From RGIG1918 sp964570895 (lineage in GTDB: Bacteria; Cyanobacteriota; Vampirovibrionia; Gastranaerophilales; Gastranaerophilaceae): a stretch of DNA of 64,000 nt. Location of the stretch: positions 331,674-395,673 of the forward strand of contig CAZMZD010000001.1 in NCBI GenBank assembly GCA_964570895.1, read 5' to 3'. Under the pieces are notes generated by a model. It saw nothing but the letters and a program-made list of their open reading frames with translations. It had not been told where the DNA came from and did no database searches. Positions within the stretch are counted from its first letter, which is position 1. Every line of letters starts with the position of its first letter. Below are positions 40,119 through 49,156 of this stretch, piece after piece. The translations under genes were made by a program, and so were the position numbers.

Positions 40119-42263
40119 ATGAATATTTCAAAAGTGCAAAATTTAAGTTTTAAAAGAGCGTTAAGAGAGTCCGAAATTGAGGACTACAAAAAAACTCTAA
40201 AAGAAGGCAGAGAAGCCATTGGCGCAGACGGAAAGAATATCTTAATTGTGCCGGATACATCACTTCCAACTTCAAACAAATCAATCATTGGAAACTTATC
40301 CGATGAAAAAGCCTTAGAATTTGCAGACTTTATGAAAACGTACCTTGGAATTAATGCAATAGAATATTTACCGCAAGGTGATTTTCAAGAAGATTCGCAC
40401 GACTTTAACCCTTACGATTCAACAACCTTAACTTACCCGAAACATTTAATAAATCTTGAAAGTTTCACAAAAAAAGAATTTGGCGAACTTTTAAAACCTG
40501 ATGAAATTAAAACTAATAATAAGTTCGAAGGAACAGGAAGAAGCGAAATACCTTTTAAAGAAGTGTACGAAGAAAACTCTGATTTCAACAAAACACTAAA
40601 AGTTGCATATTCCAGATTTAACAAAACAAACCCTCTATGGCAAGAATATTTAGATTACAGAAAAGAAAATGACGAAAATATAATTCCAAGAGTGTTGTTT
40701 TTAAACCTTGTTAAAGAACACGGCGAGTATAGAACTGCAAATTGGCCGGAACCTGATTCGACCTTATTCAAAGATGTTGATGAAACAAAGAAAAACAGGC
40801 TAGAAGAACTCAAAACAAAATACAAAGATCAAATCGATTTTTATGCATTTGAACAATTTTTCGCACATAAAAATTTGAAATATTCAAAAGAAAAACTAAA
40901 CAAAATGGGGCTCGAACTTGTTGGAGATTGCCCTATAAGATTTTCAGAAGACGAAATGTGGGCAAACCCAGACGCATGCAGCAAGGATATCTTCATCGGA
41001 AAACCCAGCTGGAAAATAAATGCACTAGATTTCCAAAACATGTTTGATAAAAACGGTGAGCCGCTTCCTTCAATGCAGTTACTTGGCAAAAAATTCAAAA
41101 AAACATTAAGGGATTATGACAGCGTTAGGATTGATTGCGGCTGGTGCTACATTCAACCATCTTTGTATGATGGCAAAACTCAAGAAAAAAAATATATAAA
41201 TACAGAAAAGAATAAATTTGGCGACACTATCGTTAACTATTTTGAAAAACTCGCAAAAGAAGTTAAGGGCGAAGATTACGACTTAAGCAAAATAATGTAT
41301 GAAGTGGAAGTCGGGGGCGGAGATGACTTTTATGCAGTTGACAGAAAAAAAGGTGTGATTGAGCCGCTTGAAAATAGGACTCAAATTTTCACAACTGTCC
41401 ACACAGACCTTGACCCTGACACAAAATGGGGAACTATGCAAGCATACACTCTTCTTGGAGTTAATCGCAACGATATGTTATTAGGCACAGGAAACCACGA
41501 TTATGCACCGCTTAGAGATTTGCAAAAAGGCGAAGAGCAATTAACTGACAGGGAAATTGAGAAGTTAAATAAACATTTCTACAGATACTTTAATTACAGG
41601 GAAAATTTTGACAATAAAGAAGATTTGGCAAAAGGGAAAAGAGCAGAAGTTGCACTTGCAAAAAATCAAATGCACTTTTTCTATGATGTTTTTGGCTGGA
41701 AATTAAACGACAAAGAAAAAAATAAAGAGCTTACAAGGGCATACTACGGCACAAAAATTAATGAAAATTATAAAGACGAATATTTAAACTCTCTAAAAGA
41801 TGGCACAGGCTATAACCCGATGGAAAGTTTAAAAATTGCATTTATGAACAATATTTACGATACTCATCGTAAAGAAAATAGCGAACTTTATAATAAAATC
41901 GTGAAATATTCTGAAATTTTGAAAGCAGAAGAAGGCGAAATGCTCGAAGAACCTGCAAGCACGGCACCTGCGACAGACCCTATAAAAAATGGCGAAAATG
42001 AAACAAATGTGACACCAAAAACAGATGAACAGCCAACAAAAACAGAGGGAGCGGGCGAAACAGGCAAAACAGAAAATAAAAACACCGAACAAGAAAAAGA
42101 CAAACCTGAAAACGGAACCACAAAAGAAAAAGAAAAGATTAAAAATGAAAACAAATTTTCACCTTACGTTATAGTTGGCACAATCGTAGCAGGCTTGATG
42201 GCAGCAGGCGCATTTATACATTCAAAATTCAAGAAAAAACCGGAGAAAAAAGAAAAAGTTTAA
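40119..42263 (+). CDS. GH77 4-alpha-glucanotransferase-like protein with C-terminal membrane anchor
   Basis: Amylomaltase-type enzyme, 714 residues, expected to disproportionate alpha-1,4-glucans. GH77 landmarks: TSLPTSNKSIIGNLSDEK near residue 47, LPQGDF followed by NPYDSTTL, GDCPIRFSEDEMWANPDA, nucleophile Asp339 in VRIDCGW, acid/base Glu395 or Glu397 in YEVEVGGG, and Asp461 in GTGNHDY. Unusual additions are an N-terminal MNISKVQNLSFKRA segment shared with the protein at 18038, a Pro/Glu/Thr/Lys-rich linker (about 612-675), and one membrane helix (IVGTIVAGLMAAGAFIH) with a basic tail. I prefer the ATG at 40119 over the GTG at 40107. Catalytic residues are kept but the sequence is divergent. 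Confidence 0.8.
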   Translation: MNISKVQNLSFKRALRESEIEDYKKTLKEGREAIGADGKNILIVPDTSLPTSNKSIIGNLSDEKALEFADFMKTYLGINAIEYLPQGDFQEDSHDFNPYDSTTLTYPKHLINLESFTKKEFGELLKPDEIKTNNKFEGTGRSEIPFKEVYEENSDFNKTLKVAYSRFNKTNPLWQEYLDYRKENDENIIPRVLFLNLVKEHGEYRTANWPEPDSTLFKDVDETKKNRLEELKTKYKDQIDFYAFEQFFAHKNLKYSKEKLNKMGLELVGDCPIRFSEDEMWANPDACSKDIFIGKPSWKINALDFQNMFDKNGEPLPSMQLLGKKFKKTLRDYDSVRIDCGWCYIQPSLYDGKTQEKKYINTEKNKFGDTIVNYFEKLAKEVKGEDYDLSKIMYEVEVGGGDDFYAVDRKKGVIEPLENRTQIFTTVHTDLDPDTKWGTMQAYTLLGVNRNDMLLGTGNHDYAPLRDLQKGEEQLTDREIEKLNKHFYRYFNYRENFDNKEDLAKGKRAEVALAKNQMHFFYDVFGWKLNDKEKNKELTRAYYGTKINENYKDEYLNSLKDGTGYNPMESLKIAFMNNIYDTHRKENSELYNKIVKYSEILKAEEGEMLEEPASTAPATDPIKNGENETNVTPKTDEQPTKTEGAGETGKTENKNTEQEKDKPENGTTKEKEKIKNENKFSPYVIVGTIVAGLMAAGAFIHSKFKKKPEKKEKV

Positions 42264-42307
42264 CATTTGATACTTTTATGAAATAATACATAAAAAAGAG
42301 GTGTCGA

Positions 42308-43204
42308 ATGAATAGAACTACTCCATCGTATAAAATTACGCAAATCACGAAACAGCTTGCCGCTTCATATCTTCCACAAAGAAGATTAAATTCAAACAAG
42401 GGCAATTATGGAAACGTTTTAAATATTGCAGGCAGCAACCAATATCCGGGGGCAGCGTATTTTTCTTCAATTAGCGCGCTAAAATCTGGCGCAGGAAAAG
42501 TTATGCTTGCAACAAATACAGACACAATTTTTGTTGTTGCTTCAAAATCAGCAGACATCACTTTTCTTGACCTCGGCTCAAGCAAATCCGGAAGCATTCC
42601 AAAAGATGCATTAAAATATATTCAACTTGTTTCCAACCCCGATGTATTTTCAATCGGTTGCGGGCTTGGGTTATCTTCAAGCACAGAGCAGTTCGTTATT
42701 GATTTTGTAAACAAGATGATGAACTCTTCAACGCCAATTATTTTAGACGCTGACGCATTGAATATTCTTGCAAAATGCAAAAAACCGGCAATGCCACTCA
42801 ATTCAGTGATAACGCCTCACCCGATGGAGCTTGCAAGGCTTCTTGATGTAGATGTTGAAGAAATACAATCAGATAGAATTAAATGGGCGTGGAAAGCTGC
42901 GATTAATTTTGAATGTATTGTTGTTTTAAAAGGAAACGGCACAGTGATTGCAGTTCCTAACGGGCAAGTTTTTGTAAACACAACAGGCAATTCCGCGTTA
43001 TCAAAAGCAGGAACGGGAGATGTGTTAACAGGGATGATATCAGGCTTCTGCGCGCAAGGTTTAAATCTTGAAAACGCTTCTTGCCTTGCTGTTTACCTCC
43101 ACGGGCTTGCAGGCGATATTGCAGCTAAAAGCTATACGCAATATGGAGTTTTGGCTTCTAACCTTATAAACTACATTCCATTTGCAATAAAAGAAATTTT
43201 GTAA
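42308..43204 (+). CDS. nnrD: ADP-dependent NAD(P)H-hydrate dehydratase
   Basis: Ribokinase-fold repair enzyme that dehydrates damaged NADHX/NADPHX. 298 residues with NYGNVLNIAGSNQYPGAAYF, the PILDADALN block (here IILDADALNIL), VVLKGNGTVIA and the nucleotide-binding GTGDVLTGMISGF. The N-terminal epimerase domain (NnrE) of the common fusion is missing, so this is a stand-alone dehydratase. GAGGTG lies 5 bases before the ATG. Confidence 0.92.
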   Translation: MNRTTPSYKITQITKQLAASYLPQRRLNSNKGNYGNVLNIAGSNQYPGAAYFSSISALKSGAGKVMLATNTDTIFVVASKSADITFLDLGSSKSGSIPKDALKYIQLVSNPDVFSIGCGLGLSSSTEQFVIDFVNKMMNSSTPIILDADALNILAKCKKPAMPLNSVITPHPMELARLLDVDVEEIQSDRIKWAWKAAINFECIVVLKGNGTVIAVPNGQVFVNTTGNSALSKAGTGDVLTGMISGFCAQGLNLENASCLAVYLHGLAGDIAAKSYTQYGVLASNLINYIPFAIKEIL

Positions 43205-43238
43205 TTAAAAACAAGAGCTCGAGCTCAAATAAGCCTAA

Positions 43239-43511
43239 TTAAGAACCAATAAATGTTGGAATATATTCGAACATTTCATTTACAACTGAAACAAAAGTTG
43301 TAATCATCCATGGCATTGTGATTATAAGAATAATTATGCCGGCAAAAATCTTTGGCACAAAAGTAAGAGTTTGTTCTTGGATTTGCGTAACGGATTGGAT
43401 AATACTTATAATGAGCCCAACAACGATGGTGACAAGCAAAACAGGCGCTGACATTTGCAAAATCAGAACCAAAAATTTTTGAAAAATATTTAAAAATACC
43501 GCTTCATCCAT
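43239..43511 (-). CDS. fliQ: flagellar biosynthesis protein FliQ
   Basis: 90-residue two-helix component of the flagellar export gate. The helix pair (VLLVTIVVGLIISIIQSVTQ and IIILIITMPWMITTFV) with the loop IQEQTLTFVPKI is typical. It lies 3 bases after fliP. The FliR gene that normally follows is absent here. Confidence 0.95.
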   Translation of the reverse strand: MDEAVFLNIFQKFLVLILQMSAPVLLVTIVVGLIISIIQSVTQIQEQTLTFVPKIFAGIIILIITMPWMITTFVSVVNEMFEYIPTFIGS

Positions 43512-43514
43512 ACG

Positions 43515-44267
43515 CTATGTAATAAACCCTTCAATAAGTGATTTTGTGATTAAATACCAGCCATCAACCAAGACGAACATAATTAACTTAAAAGGCATAG
43601 CAATAGTTGTTGGAGGTAAGAAAATCATACCCATTGCAACCAAAATACTTGCTATTACAATATCTATAACAAGAAATGGTAAGAAAATTATAAACCCGAT
43701 TTTAAACGCTGTTTTTAATTCGCTCAAAACAAACGCAGGAATTAAAACATAAGTCGGAACATCGATTTGCGTTTTAGGTTTTGGAATTTTAGAAATTTTA
43801 ACAAAAAGCGCAAGTTCATTTTCATGGGTTTGCTTAAACATAAAAGTTCTTATTGGTTCAATTGCCTTTTCAAGTGCCACTTCTTGAGTGATTTGATTTT
43901 TAATATACGGTTGATACGCCACATCGTTAATTTTTGAAAAAGTAGGGCTCATAACAAAAAATGTCAAAATTAAAGAAAGCCCGATTATTACTTGATTTGG
44001 GGGCAAATTTTGCGTGCCGAGAGCTTGACGAGTGAGCGCAAAGACAATAACAATTCTGATAAACGCGGTTGTCATAATCAAAATGCTTGGCGCAAGCGTT
44101 AAAATTGTAAGCAAAATTAAAATTTGCACGCCTTGAGTGAATTCTTGTGTTGAAGTCGCGGTTTTCATTCCGACATTCAAGGTTGGCAAACCGATTGCCC
44201 CGTAGCTTTGAAGCGTCGAAATAAAAAATATGCCCAAAAAAGTTAGTAGTTTAGCAACTTTTTTCAC
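43515..44267 (-). CDS. fliP: flagellar biosynthesis protein FliP
   Basis: Core of the flagellar type III export pore, 250 residues. It has a signal-like first helix, then IRIVIVFALTRQALGTQNLPPNQVI, FFVMSPTF, VYLIPAFVLSELKTAFKIGF-like (TYVLIPAFVLSELKTAF) and MGMIFLPPTTIAMPFKLIMFVLVDGW. These flagellar forms (GTQNLPPNQ) fit FliP better than virulence SctR. Operon fliP-fliQ. Confidence 0.95.
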   Translation of the reverse strand: MKKVAKLLTFLGIFFISTLQSYGAIGLPTLNVGMKTATSTQEFTQGVQILILLTILTLAPSILIMTTAFIRIVIVFALTRQALGTQNLPPNQVIIGLSLILTFFVMSPTFSKINDVAYQPYIKNQITQEVALEKAIEPIRTFMFKQTHENELALFVKISKIPKPKTQIDVPTYVLIPAFVLSELKTAFKIGFIIFLPFLVIDIVIASILVAMGMIFLPPTTIAMPFKLIMFVLVDGWYLITKSLIEGFIT

Positions 44268-44330
44268 TTAAAATAAACTCCCAAAGTCCTTTAAATATAT
44301 TCTAATATAAAAAATAAAAAAAGTATAATT

Positions 44331-45878
44331 TTAAATAGAATTTTTAAATTTTTCTTGCGCCAAGTTAAGCGTTTGCCTGTTATTTGCGTGCAAAAACTGC
44401 CATTTGAAAGAATTATTTGCACAAGCATTCAACATCGGATACTTTATAATTTCTTCATATTTTGGAAGATTGCGTTTTTTAGAATATTCTCTCCACACAG
44501 ATTTAAATGCCCCAAGATTAGCACCTGCGCGCGAAACCTCAAGCAAATATTCACCCATAGGAGCGTCATATCTTGAAATTAAGGATTGCACCCCATCCCA
44601 ATCGACACTTGAAAAATTAAACTTAACCCCCATTATGTGCAATTGTTTTTTTAGATAATTTATTTTTTTCTCTAAAGATTTTTTATCTTCGCGCGCAACA
44701 AATTCAAAAGGCGTGTGCGGTTTTGGAATAAACGTATTAACGCTTAATGAAACATCAAAACCTTTATGAGCTTTTTTAATTTTTTCCATAAGAGAAACAA
44801 TCGCTTCGATATCTTCTTTTGTTTCAGACGGGTGCCCAATCATCATATAGGCTTTTAAACCTTTTAGCCCTCCTGATTGCGCAATGTCGTAAGTCCTTAA
44901 AATGTCTTCGTCTGATAAATCTTTGTTGATTAATTTGCGCAACCGTTCAGAACCTGCCTCAATTGCAATGGTCGCAGATTTTGCGCCGCATTCGACAAGC
45001 GTTTTGACGATATTTTCATCCGTTAAATCAGCTCTTAGAGAAGAAATTGAAAGTTCGATTTTATTTTCTTTATTCTTATTTCTTATATGCTCTAAAATTT
45101 TTGCAAAATCAGGATGCCCCGCAACGTACGCCCCCAAAAGCGCAATTTTATTTGTGTATTGAAGTGCAAAATCTATGTTTTTAATAATTTTTTCATATTG
45201 CGCCGTGCGGAAAGGCAAGTTATGCCAGCTTGCAAGGCAAAAATTGCACATTTTTGGGCAACCGCGCCCAATTTCAACTATAAAAGTGTCTTTAAAATAG
45301 CAAGTGTCTGATAAAATTGGAGTGCAAACAGGCTCATTAAGCTGCTCAACAAGAGGGGTTATTTGTTTTTCGCAGCCTTTATTCGGGCACCATATACCTG
45401 AAATTTTTGAAATGTTTTCGAGTTTTTCCTCTTTTGATTTGTCAAAATTTTGAACCAGACTTTCAAAAACGGAAACAATATTTGAATCCCCAACATTTAC
45501 AAAATCAAAAAATTCTTGAAAAGGGATAGGGTTTGAAGTAATTACAGGGCCACCTGCAAAAATAATTGGGTGCGAACTATCTCTATCACGCGCAAAAAGC
45601 GGAATATTAAGCTTTTCAAGGATTTTAATAATTTGAAAAATATCCATTTCAAAAGAGAAAGAAAAGCCAAGAATATCGACATCCGATATCATAATTTGAG
45701 TGGTTTTTGAATTGGAATAATAGCGCTCAATATAAACATCTTCCATTAAATCTATTTGCTTAAAAATTGAAAGATAGCCAAGAGAAGACATTGCAAAATT
45801 TTCAATTGCAGGAAATGCAAAAAGCGCATTGATTTTTGGATTTTTCTTTATAGGTCTATCGTATAAAAATCTCTCCAA
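44331..45878 (-). CDS. radical SAM protein with B12-binding-like N-terminal domain
   Basis: 515 residues. Residues about 20-150 form a cobalamin-binding-like Rossmann domain (IIFAGGPVITSNPIPF, FVNVGDSN). The SAM cluster follows: Cys207, Cys211, Cys214 in GRGCPKMCNFCLAS, and then LSISSLRADLTDENIV, AIEAGSERLRKLINK and MIGHPSETKEDI. This is the layout of the uncharacterised B12-binding-type radical SAM group (TIGR03960-like), but no DxHxxG cobalamin motif is evident. It starts with TTG immediately after the AI-2E transporter stop, with GAGGAG upstream. Substrate unknown. Confidence 0.82.
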   Translation of the reverse strand: MERFLYDRPIKKNPKINALFAFPAIENFAMSSLGYLSIFKQIDLMEDVYIERYYSNSKTTQIMISDVDILGFSFSFEMDIFQIIKILEKLNIPLFARDRDSSHPIIFAGGPVITSNPIPFQEFFDFVNVGDSNIVSVFESLVQNFDKSKEEKLENISKISGIWCPNKGCEKQITPLVEQLNEPVCTPILSDTCYFKDTFIVEIGRGCPKMCNFCLASWHNLPFRTAQYEKIIKNIDFALQYTNKIALLGAYVAGHPDFAKILEHIRNKNKENKIELSISSLRADLTDENIVKTLVECGAKSATIAIEAGSERLRKLINKDLSDEDILRTYDIAQSGGLKGLKAYMMIGHPSETKEDIEAIVSLMEKIKKAHKGFDVSLSVNTFIPKPHTPFEFVAREDKKSLEKKINYLKKQLHIMGVKFNFSSVDWDGVQSLISRYDAPMGEYLLEVSRAGANLGAFKSVWREYSKKRNLPKYEEIIKYPMLNACANNSFKWQFLHANNRQTLNLAQEKFKNSI

Positions 45879-46904
45879 TTATTGCTCCTCTTGATTTATA
45901 GCTTTAATGTAGAGTTCATCAATTAAAACAATAAACACACTTGCAACAACGGGCGCTAAAATTACGCCCCAAAGCCCGAGGAATTTAGCCCCAACGAGCA
46001 ATGAAATAATTACCACAAGAGGATTTATATCCATAAATTTACTAAATATTAGCGGGCGCAAAAGTTGGTTTTCAAGAACTTGCGCAATTCCAAAAACAAC
46101 AACAACCCCAATACAATAAGGAACACCCATTGAAACACTTGTTGCAAGAGCAACAACAAGCGCAAGCGCAGGCCCAACTACAGGAATTAAATCAAGCGCA
46201 AAAGCGATAAAACCAAGCATAAGCGCGTGTTCGTGCCCCATAATAAGAAGCCCGAGCCAAAACAAAACACCGACAAATATCATCGAAACAAGCTGCGCAA
46301 AAACATATCCGCCGACTTTTTGAGTGACGGAATCGATAATTCCGCGCGCTTTATCTTTTAAGCTATGTGGAAAAAGCTTGATAAAGCCTTTTTTTATAGT
46401 TTCATAATCAACGCAAATGTAAAATGTCATAAGCGCAATTGCAAGCATACCCGTTGCAGAAGTTGCGATTATCCCTGTTGCGGAAATTGTTTTTTCAAGC
46501 ACTTTGCTTGAAACAGAGTTGAGAACATCTGCCACATGAACAGGCTCAAAAACGCCCGAGAGGGAATATCCGAAAATTTTAAAGTTTGCAATTTTGTGCA
46601 GCATATCAATATAGTGCGGAACGTTTTTAATTAAAAGCACAAATTGTTCCAGAGCGAACATTGCAAGCGGAATAAACACAAGGAAAATACCGAGAATAAG
46701 CGCAATCATAATGAGCGCAGAAGCAACCCCGCGCGGCATTTTCTTCTCCAACTTATTCACAAGCGGAAGAAGAGTGGACGCAAGGACAAACGACGCAAAA
46801 ATCATAAGCGCAATGTCTGTAATTTTTGATAAAAAATAAAGAAAAATACAGAGCATAACCGCAAAAGCAATGTTTTTAAATGTAAAATATTCATTAATTT
46901 GCAT
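45879..46904 (-). CDS. AI-2E family transporter (PerM/YhhT-type)
   Basis: Membrane protein of 341 residues with about eight helices and the family's FPHSLKDKARGIIDSVTQKVGGY segment before ALDLIPVVGPALALV and the terminal VVIISLLVGAKFLGLWGVIL. The family was named for autoinducer-2 export, but many members are ion antiporters or uncharacterised, so substrate is open. Coupled to the downstream radical SAM gene. Confidence 0.9.
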   Translation of the reverse strand: MQINEYFTFKNIAFAVMLCIFLYFLSKITDIALMIFASFVLASTLLPLVNKLEKKMPRGVASALIMIALILGIFLVFIPLAMFALEQFVLLIKNVPHYIDMLHKIANFKIFGYSLSGVFEPVHVADVLNSVSSKVLEKTISATGIIATSATGMLAIALMTFYICVDYETIKKGFIKLFPHSLKDKARGIIDSVTQKVGGYVFAQLVSMIFVGVLFWLGLLIMGHEHALMLGFIAFALDLIPVVGPALALVVALATSVSMGVPYCIGVVVVFGIAQVLENQLLRPLIFSKFMDINPLVVIISLLVGAKFLGLWGVILAPVVASVFIVLIDELYIKAINQEEQ

Positions 46905-46973
46905 GAGTTACTTAACCTTCTTTTTTATGGTACATTAATTATAATACAAAACCATCCGGAGTGTATATAGTAA

Positions 46974-48278
46974 ATGAAGACAATAAACCAATTTATAAAA
47001 CCAAAAAGTATAAAAAGAAATTCAAAAGGGAACCTTGAAATTGGCGGCTGCGACTGTTTAGAGCTGGCAGAAAAATACGGAACTCCGCTTTATGTTGTGT
47101 GCAGCGAAACGCTATGCGATATGGCGCAAAGTTTTATAAAAGCTTTTGCAGATTATCCTAATTTTCAACCAACGTACGCTTCAAAAGCACTTATGACAAA
47201 AAAAATTGCGCAAATTTTACACTCAGAAGGTTTTGGGTTTGACGCTGTTTCAGGGGGCGAAATATACACTTTACACAAGGCCGGTGTTGATATGGCGCGC
47301 GTTACATTTAACGGGAACAATAAAACGCAGGAAGAAATTAAACTTGCGCTTGAAGTTGGAATTGGGCATTTTAGCATTGATAATTTCTCTGAAATTGAAG
47401 ATTTAGCGCAAGCACTTAATGGCACGGATAAAATTCAACAAGTGCACTTGAGAATTACCCCGGGGATTGAATGCCACACGCACGAATATATTCAAACAGG
47501 GCACCTTGATTCAAAATTTGGTTTTGATTTAACTCAAATTGACCTTGCGGTTAATGAAATTTTAAAATGCAAAAATCTTGAGCTTAAAGGGCTTCATGCA
47601 CACATTGGCTCACAGATTTTTGAAACAAAAGTTTTTGAAGACGAAATTGAAGTTTTGATTAAAGAAATTGCAAGATTGAATGAAAAATTTAATTTAAAAC
47701 TTGACGAAATAAACATCGGCGGCGGGCTTGGAATAACCTATACAGAAGAAGACACTCCGCCATCTGTTTATGAAATAGCAGACATCATAAAAAGCGCAAT
47801 TGACAAAAACTGCAAAAAATATTCAATTGAAAAGCCAAAATTGTTTATTGAACCTGGGCGCTCAATTGTTGGAACATCAGGCATAACATTATATAAAGCT
47901 GGCTCAAGTAAGCAAGTTCCTAACGGGAAAAAATATGTGGCGCTTGATGGCGGTATGGCAGATAATCCGCGCCCAAGCATGTATGGCGCAGAATATGTTG
48001 CAGAAGTTGCAAATAATAAAGACGAGGAAGCATTAGAAACGGTGACGCTATCTGGCAGATACTGCGAATCCGGAGATATTTTAATTAAAAATATAACTCT
48101 TCCAAAAATCAAAAAAGGCGATGTGGTGTGCATTTATAACACAGGGGCATACAATTATTCGATGTCATCCAACTACAATCGCACATTAAAACCTGCAATG
48201 GTACTTGTAAATCAGGGGCAATCTGCTATTATAGTATCAAGGCAAACTTACGAACAATTAATTGAAAATGATTTGTAA
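46974..48278 (+). CDS. lysA: diaminopimelate decarboxylase
   Basis: PLP enzyme forming lysine from meso-diaminopimelate, 434 residues. The PLP lysine lies in YASKALMTKK, the alanine-racemase-type barrel includes HLRITPGIECHTHEYIQTGH and GLHAHIGSQI, and the glycine-rich phosphate loop is INIGGGLGITY. The second-subunit active-site cysteine is in SGRYCESGD. A TATAAT at 46940-46945 lies upstream. It precedes cdaA by 16 bases, as I recall for cyanobacteria. Confidence 0.96.
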   Translation: MKTINQFIKPKSIKRNSKGNLEIGGCDCLELAEKYGTPLYVVCSETLCDMAQSFIKAFADYPNFQPTYASKALMTKKIAQILHSEGFGFDAVSGGEIYTLHKAGVDMARVTFNGNNKTQEEIKLALEVGIGHFSIDNFSEIEDLAQALNGTDKIQQVHLRITPGIECHTHEYIQTGHLDSKFGFDLTQIDLAVNEILKCKNLELKGLHAHIGSQIFETKVFEDEIEVLIKEIARLNEKFNLKLDEINIGGGLGITYTEEDTPPSVYEIADIIKSAIDKNCKKYSIEKPKLFIEPGRSIVGTSGITLYKAGSSKQVPNGKKYVALDGGMADNPRPSMYGAEYVAEVANNKDEEALETVTLSGRYCESGDILIKNITLPKIKKGDVVCIYNTGAYNYSMSSNYNRTLKPAMVLVNQGQSAIIVSRQTYEQLIENDL

Positions 48279-48294
48279 TTCATAAGGAAAATAA

Positions 48295-49146
48295 ATGGAA
48301 AAATCACTTTTTAACATTATCGTAGAAAAAGCACCGAGTTTAATTAATTTCTCCGGCTTTAATTTAGCGGTCGTGTTGTTTGAGATAATCACAATAACCT
48401 TCATTTTATTTTTCTTTTACAAAAAATTTATCAAAGGAACAAACTCCGAATATTTAGTTAAAGGGATTTTTGTTCTGATTGTTTTATGGAGTTTGTCTGA
48501 AATTTTAATCAGAATTAATCTTCACATTTTTGGTTGGTTTTTAAGAGCATTGGTAAGCGTTGTCACTTTTGGGCTTATCGTTATTTTCCAACCGGAACTT
48601 AGAAAATTTTTGAGTTACATGGGGCAAGGCGATTTCTTTAGAAAAATCTTTTTAACAAAAGACGAAGAAAAACAAACAACAAAAAAAGAACATGTCTTAA
48701 AAGAACTTATTGAAACAATCAAATATCTTGCTAAATTCAAAATTGGCGGTTTAATTGTTCTTCAACATGAAGGTTTCACAAACATTTCAGATGTTGGAAC
48801 AGATATTAACGCAGATGTTTCGCAAGAATTATTACTTACGATTTTTCACCCCAACACACCGCTTCACGATGGCGCTGTTGTAATTTATAACGGCAAGATT
48901 TTATCAGCAGGCGTGCTTCTTCCATTAACTGAAAACCCAAAATTAAGCTGGCGCCACGGAACACGACACAGAGCGGCAATCGGGGTTACAGAAGTGTCTT
49001 CAAGCGCTTGCATTGTTGTTTCAGAAGAAACAGGCGATGTTTCAATTGCTGAAAATGGCGAATTAAAAAAATGCGAAGATTTAGGGCAGCTAAAAGCCTC
49101 TCTTGAGAGAATTTTAGGAATAGACATTAAAGAAGATAAAAAATAA
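48295..49146 (+). CDS. cdaA: diadenylate cyclase CdaA
   Basis: Makes the second messenger c-di-AMP from two ATP; it controls potassium, osmotic and cell-wall balance in other bacteria. 283 residues, three N-terminal membrane helices (about 25-42, 54-72, 78-98) and a DAC domain with DGA (192-194) and RHR (224-226) catalytic motifs. AAGGAA precedes the ATG. It follows lysA and precedes flhB, where I would expect uppS in cyanobacteria. Confidence 0.95.
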   Translation: MEKSLFNIIVEKAPSLINFSGFNLAVVLFEIITITFILFFFYKKFIKGTNSEYLVKGIFVLIVLWSLSEILIRINLHIFGWFLRALVSVVTFGLIVIFQPELRKFLSYMGQGDFFRKIFLTKDEEKQTTKKEHVLKELIETIKYLAKFKIGGLIVLQHEGFTNISDVGTDINADVSQELLLTIFHPNTPLHDGAVVIYNGKILSAGVLLPLTENPKLSWRHGTRHRAAIGVTEVSSSACIVVSEETGDVSIAENGELKKCEDLGQLKASLERILGIDIKEDKK

Positions 49147-49156
49147 GAGTTAAGAA

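Noticed and set aside
43215..43226. GAGCTCGAGCTC palindrome between nnrD and fliQ as an operator or terminator
   Set aside because: A 12-bp palindrome with no loop, no T run and no second site; probably chance.
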